NCBI GenBank assembly: GCA_030631415.1 | Contig: DAOVLE010000207.1 | Span: 1 to 9,610, forward strand | Length of the DNA stretch: 9,610 nt | Direction of reading: 5' to 3' | Origin: JAAEQG01 sp023133475 | GTDB lineage: Bacteria > Planctomycetota > Phycisphaerae > UBA1845 | Part shown: positions 6,555 to 9,610 of the stretch, one piece after another | How the letters are laid out: each line of letters starts with the position of its first letter | Numbering within the stretch: the first letter of the stretch is position 1 | Notes under the pieces: model-generated | What the model saw: the letters and a program-made list of their open reading frames with translations, nothing else | The model's database searches: none | Told to the model about the DNA's origin: nothing | Program-made: the position numbers and the translations under genes

Positions 6555-7085
6555 TTACGCCTGGGCGGCCCGGTGCCAATCAGTCAGCGTCCAGCCGAGG
6601 GGGGTCCATTCAAAAGACAGCAGCAAGTCGCCGCCGTCGAGGCCGCTACGGCTGAAGGCGATGTGAGCCTCGGCGGTGCTCAGGCCGATTTGTTCGATGG
6701 AGAACACCCGCACCCCAAGACCAGGTTGCCCGGTCTCTGGATGGACCGGAGTAAGGGCAGGTTGGCTGAGGTCCGAGAAACACGCCTCATCGCTGCGCAG
6801 CACAGTCACGGGCAATTGTTCCGCCAGCTCGAGCACTGCGGTGTCGAGCGTATCGTCCGTATATCCGTCAAGGCCCACGAACAGAACGCCCCGCCCGTCG
6901 CCCTCCAACTCGTAGACGGTCTTGATCACAGTCACTAAATCGAGTTCGGTGGGTGTTTCGGTTTTCGGGGACGGATGCGGTGTTGCCCCGCACCCGGCTA
7001 CGGCGAGCAGGGCAAGTGTGCCCCAGAGAGCGGGAATGGCCCACGAGTTGGCCCGAAATGTGCATTCTGCCCCTCTGCTCTTCAC
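6555..7085 (-). CDS. Predicted lipoprotein of unknown function
   Basis: I do not recognise the fold. From the GTG at 7085 the product is 176 residues. The N-terminus carries a hydrophobic segment (IPALWGTLALLAVAG) ending in a lipobox, V29-A-G-C32, so lipid attachment at C32 and envelope location are predicted. A Pro/Thr-rich linker (ATPHPSPKTETPTE) follows. The mature part has an acidic segment with VIKTVYELEGDGRGVLFVGLDGYTDDTLDTAVLELAEQLPV, and the C-terminus alternates hydrophobic and polar residues (GGDLLLSFEWTPLGWTLTDW), suggesting beta strands. The frame is open to an ATG at 7115, but GGAGGT lies six nucleotides before the GTG, which makes the GTG the better start. It appears to be transcribed alone: the flanking gaps are over 350 bp and filled with repeats. 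Confidence 0.8.
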   Translation of the reverse strand: MKSRGAECTFRANSWAIPALWGTLALLAVAGCGATPHPSPKTETPTELDLVTVIKTVYELEGDGRGVLFVGLDGYTDDTLDTAVLELAEQLPVTVLRSDEACFSDLSQPALTPVHPETGQPGLGVRVFSIEQIGLSTAEAHIAFSRSGLDGGDLLLSFEWTPLGWTLTDWHRAAQA

Positions 7086-7091
7086 GGTGAG

Positions 7092-7097
7092 ACCTCC
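7092..7097 (-). promoter_or_regulatory. Ribosome binding site (GGAGGT) deciding the GTG start at 7085
   Basis: A consensus Shine-Dalgarno, GGAGGT on the minus strand, sits six nucleotides upstream of the GTG. It lies inside the longer ATG-initiated frame and so argues against the ATG at 7115. Confidence 0.75.
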
Positions 7098-7127
7098 GCG
7101 GATTTGGCATGGCATCGCTCCGTACCG

Positions 7128-7157
7128 ATTCTAGGTTGCCGCAACCGTCAGGTCCAA
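7128..7157 (-). promoter_or_regulatory. Weak candidate promoter for the lipoprotein gene
   Basis: The minus strand shows TTGGAC (7157-7152), an 18-nt spacer and TAGAAT (7133-7128). The -10 matches consensus at 5/6, the -35 at only 3/6. The implied start near 7121 leaves a leader of about 36 nt before the GTG at 7085. It would also place the ATG at 7115 almost at the transcript end, consistent with the GTG start. Consensus match only. Confidence 0.35.
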
Positions 7158-7196
7158 TGCCGCAAATCGGGCAAAGGCGGGGCAATCGCATCTGAA

Positions 7197-7238
7197 AAAA
7201 TGGAAAATGGAAAATGGAAAATGGAGAATGGAGAATGG
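7197..7238. repeat. Second heptanucleotide array (AAAATGG/AGAATGG), six units
   Basis: AAAATGG four times followed by AGAATGG twice, all in phase and 42 bp long. This is the same length and unit order as the array at 6288-6329. It lies three bases after the same 14-mer GGGCAATCGCATCT (7180-7193). It ends one base before the 59-bp palindrome at 7240, so the two repeat families directly abut. Confidence 0.9.
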
Positions 7239-7239
7239 T

Positions 7240-7298
7240 TGTAGAGCGGATTCTACCCGCCGCGCGATGCCACAACGGCGGGTGAAACCCGCCCTACA
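7240..7298. repeat. 59-bp nested palindrome, copy 3
   Basis: Arms 7240-7261 and 7277-7298 flank a 15-nt spacer (GCGCGATGCCACAAC) whose first 11 bases equal those of copy 1. The left arm is degenerate (AGCGGAT-TCT-ACCCGCC). The right arm is canonical (GGCGGGT-GAA-ACCCGCC). Eighteen of 22 arm positions match as inverted repeats. Confidence 0.85.
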
Positions 7299-7357
7299 AC
7301 CGGGGGGCACCCATCGCCGCTCCCTTACGGTCGCGGTACTGATTGGAGGCTGGCTCC

Positions 7358-7381
7358 TGTAGGGCAGGTTGAAAACCTGCC
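7358..7381. repeat. Solo palindromic unit with compensatory arm change
   Basis: TGTAG followed by GGCAGGTT-GAA-AACCTGCC. Relative to the family unit, one arm has G to A and the other the matching C to T, so base pairing is kept. It is followed by GCG, as in the spacers of copies 1 and 3, but no right arm follows. Confidence 0.7.
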
Positions 7382-7397
7382 GCGAACCTGATTGGGG

Positions 7398-7444
7398 GTC
7401 AGCCGGCAAGGACACCGGCTGACGGCTGACGGCTGATAGCTGAC
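7398..7444. repeat. GGCTGAC heptad array with 9-bp hairpin
   Basis: GTCAGCCGG (7398-7406) and CCGGCTGAC (7415-7423) form a perfect 9-bp inverted repeat with an 8-nt loop. Four heptads overlap and continue it: GGCTGAC, GGCTGAC, GGCTGAT, AGCTGAC (7417-7444). It lies two bases beyond the stop codon of the minus-strand metallopeptidase gene and could act as a transcript-end hairpin, though there is no clear T-tract. Confidence 0.75.
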
Positions 7445-7446
7445 AA

Positions 7447-8835
7447 CTACTCAGCTTCTTTCCCGTTTTGTTGCGTTGCGTGTCGGTGGCGTTGTTTGGC
7501 ACATATCGGACAGTTGCAGGTGCAGAAAGGCTGATTGACCCGCAGGCGTGCCGGGGTGGGTTCACCCTGGTCGTACCAGGCTGCCCGCATGGTGAGTTGT
7601 TCCGCCGCGGTGGATTTGAACAGCGCCAGATCGCCTCCGACCGCCTCGAACAGGAGTTTGCCGCCGTCTTGATAACCAATGGGGAAGATGTCGGGGTGGA
7701 ACGGGGCACGGCGGAACACCTGGATGGCCAACATCTGACGCAGGTTCGCGGTGATGTCCATGATCTCGTGCGGGTCATCGGTGTGGTTGAGGCCTAACAA
7801 GTGACCAGCCTCGTGTGACGCTACGTTGGCAAGAGCGTGAGCCATCTCCTCCAGCGACGGATTGAGCGGTAGAAAAGCCTGAAAGGTGTCAACGAAGATG
7901 ATGGCTTTTTGGGTGACCACCTCGTTGTATTCGTCCACATAGTCAGCCAGCCCCAACAGTCCCGGATCGTATGCACCAAAGTGCAGAGTGGTATAGGGGC
8001 TGGCAGGGTTGGGATTTTCCCTAGAGGAGACGAACTCGACGTTAAGCCCGGTGTAGTCGTGGCGGATGCGAGCCACAATCAGCTCGATAAGCTCTTTGGT
8101 TTGACCGGCAAACTCCTCGCCGATCAGACTGCCCTCGAAGGGAGGGATATACACCGGGTCACGCCGCCCGATCACCACCGCCTCGGCGCCGTCGAAGTTG
8201 AGGTAAACCAGTTGCGGTTGAGACTCGGGCAGCGTGGCGCCCGATACCCAGCGGATGCTCAGGGAGTAAGGGCCGATTGTTCCACTTCCCGTGCTGGCTG
8301 CGACGGCTACGTAGCAATGATTGGTGTCGCGGTGGGACTGCATGTCGATGGCGGAATTGTAGTCGCCGCCGTAATAATTACGATCGTCGTTGACGATCAT
8401 GGCATCACCGTTGGCGTCGAAAACCGCCACCACCGGATCGAGCGAATCAACCGCATTCGCGGTGATCACCAGACGATCACCGGTGCCCACCGAGCCGATC
8501 TCAAAAATCTCGACCACATCGGCGGCATGGATGTCCCCATCGATGAGACAGGTATGGTTGTGGGTAAGCGTTACGGTTTTGTATTGGTCGAATGGGCTGC
8601 CGTCGCCCGCCGAGTTGTTATCGACAATGGTCAGAGCCACCGAGCCTTCCCCACCGGCTGCGTCAGCCGGGTCTTGCCAGGTGTCCACATAACCGGTGCC
8701 GTTATGGTTCCCACCGGTGCCGGCGTCGCCCGGCAGGCTCGAACCACAACCGGTCATAAGCAGCAACACTACAGGAAAAAATGCCCCTCTTCTGATAAGC
8801 GTCTCGATAGTCGTTTTGGTATCTCGGAAGTTCAT
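7447..8835 (-). CDS. Metzincin-type zinc metallopeptidase lipoprotein with PPC-like domain
   Basis: The product is a predicted surface or periplasmic zinc endopeptidase of 462 residues. Residues 17-29 are hydrophobic and end in LMTG-C30, a lipobox-like site with an unusual Met at -3. A Gly/Asn-rich linker follows. Residues about 86-196 look like a PPC (bacterial pre-peptidase) beta-sandwich (GDRLVITANAV, DPVVAVFDANGD, HCYVAVAA, GPYSLSI). The catalytic part spans about 207-395. H341-E-A-G-H345-L-L-G-L-N-H351 is a complete HExxHxxGxxH zinc motif, and I358-M359-D360 is a plausible Met-turn. The C-terminus has a cysteine cluster, C438-T-C440-N-C442-P-I-C445, followed by H450 and H452, which might bind metal. 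The ATG at 8835 is chosen over the upstream TTG at 8883 because it places the basic-hydrophobic signal correctly, with GGGGA upstream. The substrate is unknown. The gene stands alone between repeat-rich gaps. Confidence 0.9.
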   Translation of the reverse strand: MNFRDTKTTIETLIRRGAFFPVVLLLMTGCGSSLPGDAGTGGNHNGTGYVDTWQDPADAAGGEGSVALTIVDNNSAGDGSPFDQYKTVTLTHNHTCLIDGDIHAADVVEIFEIGSVGTGDRLVITANAVDSLDPVVAVFDANGDAMIVNDDRNYYGGDYNSAIDMQSHRDTNHCYVAVAASTGSGTIGPYSLSIRWVSGATLPESQPQLVYLNFDGAEAVVIGRRDPVYIPPFEGSLIGEEFAGQTKELIELIVARIRHDYTGLNVEFVSSRENPNPASPYTTLHFGAYDPGLLGLADYVDEYNEVVTQKAIIFVDTFQAFLPLNPSLEEMAHALANVASHEAGHLLGLNHTDDPHEIMDITANLRQMLAIQVFRRAPFHPDIFPIGYQDGGKLLFEAVGGDLALFKSTAAEQLTMRAAWYDQGEPTPARLRVNQPFCTCNCPICAKQRHRHATQQNGKEAE

Positions 8836-9153
8836 AAGGCTGTCCCCAAAAAAGCCAACCCGGAGCCATAAAACACCGAGCAACCTCTTTGGTCGCCTTT
8901 GCCCTACAGGCGTGGCCCGCAGTGTTGTGGGCCATCATGGCCGATGTAACTTCGCGGAAGCTGCCGTTGTCGACCTACCAGGAACTTCCAATTCAAAACC
9001 CGGATGAGCAAACCAGAGGCAAAAAAGGCGCGTCTGATAAGAGGTGGGGCACCCATGCAGTGTAGGGCGGGTTTCACCCGCCTTCTTCAATCGAATGGCG
9101 GGTGGAACCCGCCTTTTTCAATCGAATGGCGGGTGGAACCCGCCCTACAAGGC
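8836..9153. other. Gene-free stretch between two minus-strand secreted-protein genes
   Basis: The 318-bp gap holds the multi-arm palindrome at 9061-9149. It also has a TGGCCC/GGGCCA inverted repeat near 8910-8935 and a GGCCATCATGGCC palindrome near 8931-8943. A 14-mer, CCTACCAGGAACTT (8975-8988), also occurs at 1279-1292. A plus-strand frame starting at 9004 enters the repeat and the antisense of the dockerin-like gene and is not considered real. No clear promoter for the metallopeptidase gene was found. Confidence 0.7.
9061..9149. repeat. Expanded palindrome element with three arms (89 bp)
   Basis: A left unit (9061-9082, triplet TTC) is followed by two right-type units (9097-9113 and 9128-9144, triplet GGA). 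Spacers are both 14 nt: TTCTTCAATCGAAT and TTTTTCAATCGAAT. Spacer plus right unit is therefore a 31-bp tandem duplication, 9083-9113 and 9114-9144, differing at one base. The last unit carries the terminal CTACA. The element begins four bases beyond the TGA of the minus-strand dockerin-like gene and may form its transcript end. Confidence 0.9.
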
Positions 9154-9610
9154 TCAGTGCCCGCTGGGTTTGGGCACCGGGGGCGACGGGATGTTCGGGA
9201 ACACCGGGCTGAGGTCGTTGGCCATCACTCGCCCGTCCCCGTTGATGTCACAACGTTCCGTGGGAGACGCCCCGGCTGTCGGGATCATCGGGAAGATCGG
9301 GCTGAGATCATTGGCCATCACTCGCCCGTCGTTGTTCACGTCGCCCACCTGGACCATGTACTGAATAGTGCAGCTCCTCACACCAGCCCAGCCGCCGATG
9401 TTGCGAACCGCGATCCAGGTCTTGTTGCTTAGCACGGTGCCCTCTTCGATGATCACCAGCACGCGCGGGTAGCTGTCGGCGTCATCCTCCCCCGTGAAGC
9501 TGAACCCGCTGGTGGACATATCAGGCCCATAGACTCCGTCGGCCCACAGCTCCTGAATCAGGATGTCCCCAGGCTCGGGAGCCTCGATGTCGTCGGCAAA
9601 CGTCAACACA
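9154..9610 (-). CDS. Secreted protein with C-terminal dockerin-like calcium-binding repeats, 5' partial
   Basis: The frame runs off the window end, so the N-terminus, any signal peptide and the main domain are missing; 152 codons are visible. The C-terminal part has two dockerin type I/EF-hand-like repeats: DVNNDGRVMANDLSPIFPMI and DINGDGRVMANDLSPVFPNI. They are at about residues 90-110 and 121-141 counted from codon 9609-9607. Each has the D-x-N-x-D-G-x-x-x-x-x-D calcium-loop pattern. In Planctomycetota such tails are common on secreted proteins without a known cellulosome; their role there is uncertain. The preceding residues (GFSFTGEDDADSYPRVLVII, then TWIAVRNIGGWAGV) look like beta-strand-rich extracellular sequence that I cannot assign. 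The two repeats are also very similar in DNA, sharing an exact 20-mer, which suggests recent internal duplication. The stop is TGA at 9156-9154. Confidence 0.85.
   Translation of the reverse strand, partial: VLTFADDIEAPEPGDILIQELWADGVYGPDMSTSGFSFTGEDDADSYPRVLVIIEEGTVLSNKTWIAVRNIGGWAGVRSCTIQYMVQVGDVNNDGRVMANDLSPIFPMIPTAGASPTERCDINGDGRVMANDLSPVFPNIPSPPVPKPSGH

Larger units (their letters stand above)
7086..7446. other. Gene-free stretch rich in repeats
   Basis: This 361-bp gap contains a candidate promoter, the shared 14-mer at 7180-7193, a heptad array, 59-bp palindrome copy 3, a compensated solo palindrome and a GGCTGAC heptad array with a hairpin. A 215-codon minus-strand frame starting at 7778 crosses it but is out of frame with the metallopeptidase gene and encodes repeat translation. 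No convincing gene is present. Confidence 0.8.

Noticed and set aside
7131..7778. 215-codon minus-strand frame
   Set aside because: It overlaps the metallopeptidase gene out of frame and then translates repeats; the zinc motif lies in the other frame.
7909..8871. 320-codon plus-strand frame opposite the metallopeptidase gene
   Set aside because: The opposite strand encodes a lipobox, a PPC-like domain and HExxHxxGxxH in one frame, which is far stronger evidence.
8905..8945. Inverted repeat TGGCCC/GGGCCA as a terminator
   Set aside because: The stem is short, the loop is long, and there is no T-tract on either strand, so it is not listed as a terminator.
9061..9149. Possible short CRISPR array
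   Set aside because: The repeats are palindromic, the intervening 14-nt sequences are nearly identical and not unique spacers, and no cas gene is near.
9004..9432. Plus-strand frame beginning MSKPEAKKARL
   Set aside because: It runs through the palindromic repeat and then antisense to the dockerin-like repeats, so only the first about 20 codons are free sequence.

Overview
The window is GC-rich and gives no direct taxonomic marker. It most resembles a Planctomycetota genome, probably Phycisphaerae-like. The grounds are a secreted protein ending in two dockerin-like DxNxDG repeats, a PPC-like/metzincin lipoprotein, frequent GTG/TTG starts, and intergenic regions full of dispersed palindromic and heptanucleotide repeats. 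This assignment is inference.

Layout. Positions 1-4520 (+) hold the last two genes of a tripartite efflux operon: a periplasmic adaptor (membrane-fusion protein, 5' end outside the window) and a 1073-residue RND inner-membrane pump. Any outer-membrane partner would lie outside the window. A convergent junction at 4521-4646 holds a 59-bp nested palindrome. Everything from 4647 to the end is on the minus strand. In order of position these are an M42-type metallo-aminopeptidase (4647-5774), a small three-helix membrane protein (5832-6188) that may be co-transcribed with it, a lipoprotein of unknown function (6555-7085), a metzincin-type zinc metallopeptidase lipoprotein (7447-8835), and the C-terminus of a secreted dockerin-like protein (9154-9610, truncated by the window end).

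The intergenic DNA is the most unusual part. Five gaps (1223-1298, 4521-4646, 6189-6554, 7086-7446, 8836-9153) carry copies of one REP/BIME-like family. Its unit is a 7-3-7 palindrome, GGCGGGT-NNN-ACCCGCC, flanked outside by TGTAG or CTACA and normally paired head-to-head across a 14-15 nt spacer. The left unit has a pyrimidine-rich central triplet and the right unit a purine-rich one, so the units are oriented. A related palindrome has become the end of the adaptor reading frame, and another copy supplies the stop codon of the aminopeptidase. Two other repeat types are interleaved: heptanucleotide arrays (AAAATGG/AGAATGG and GGCTGAC) and a 23-24 bp tandem motif (GTTTAGCGGCGA). Both AAAATGG arrays adjoin the same 14-mer just upstream of a minus-strand gene, and at one of them the 14-mer supplies a good -35 hexamer.

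Functionally, the envelope dominates: an efflux pump, two lipoproteins, a small membrane protein and a secreted dockerin-like protein. The M42 peptidase is probably cytosolic. No tRNA, rRNA, CRISPR array, transposase or phage gene is visible.
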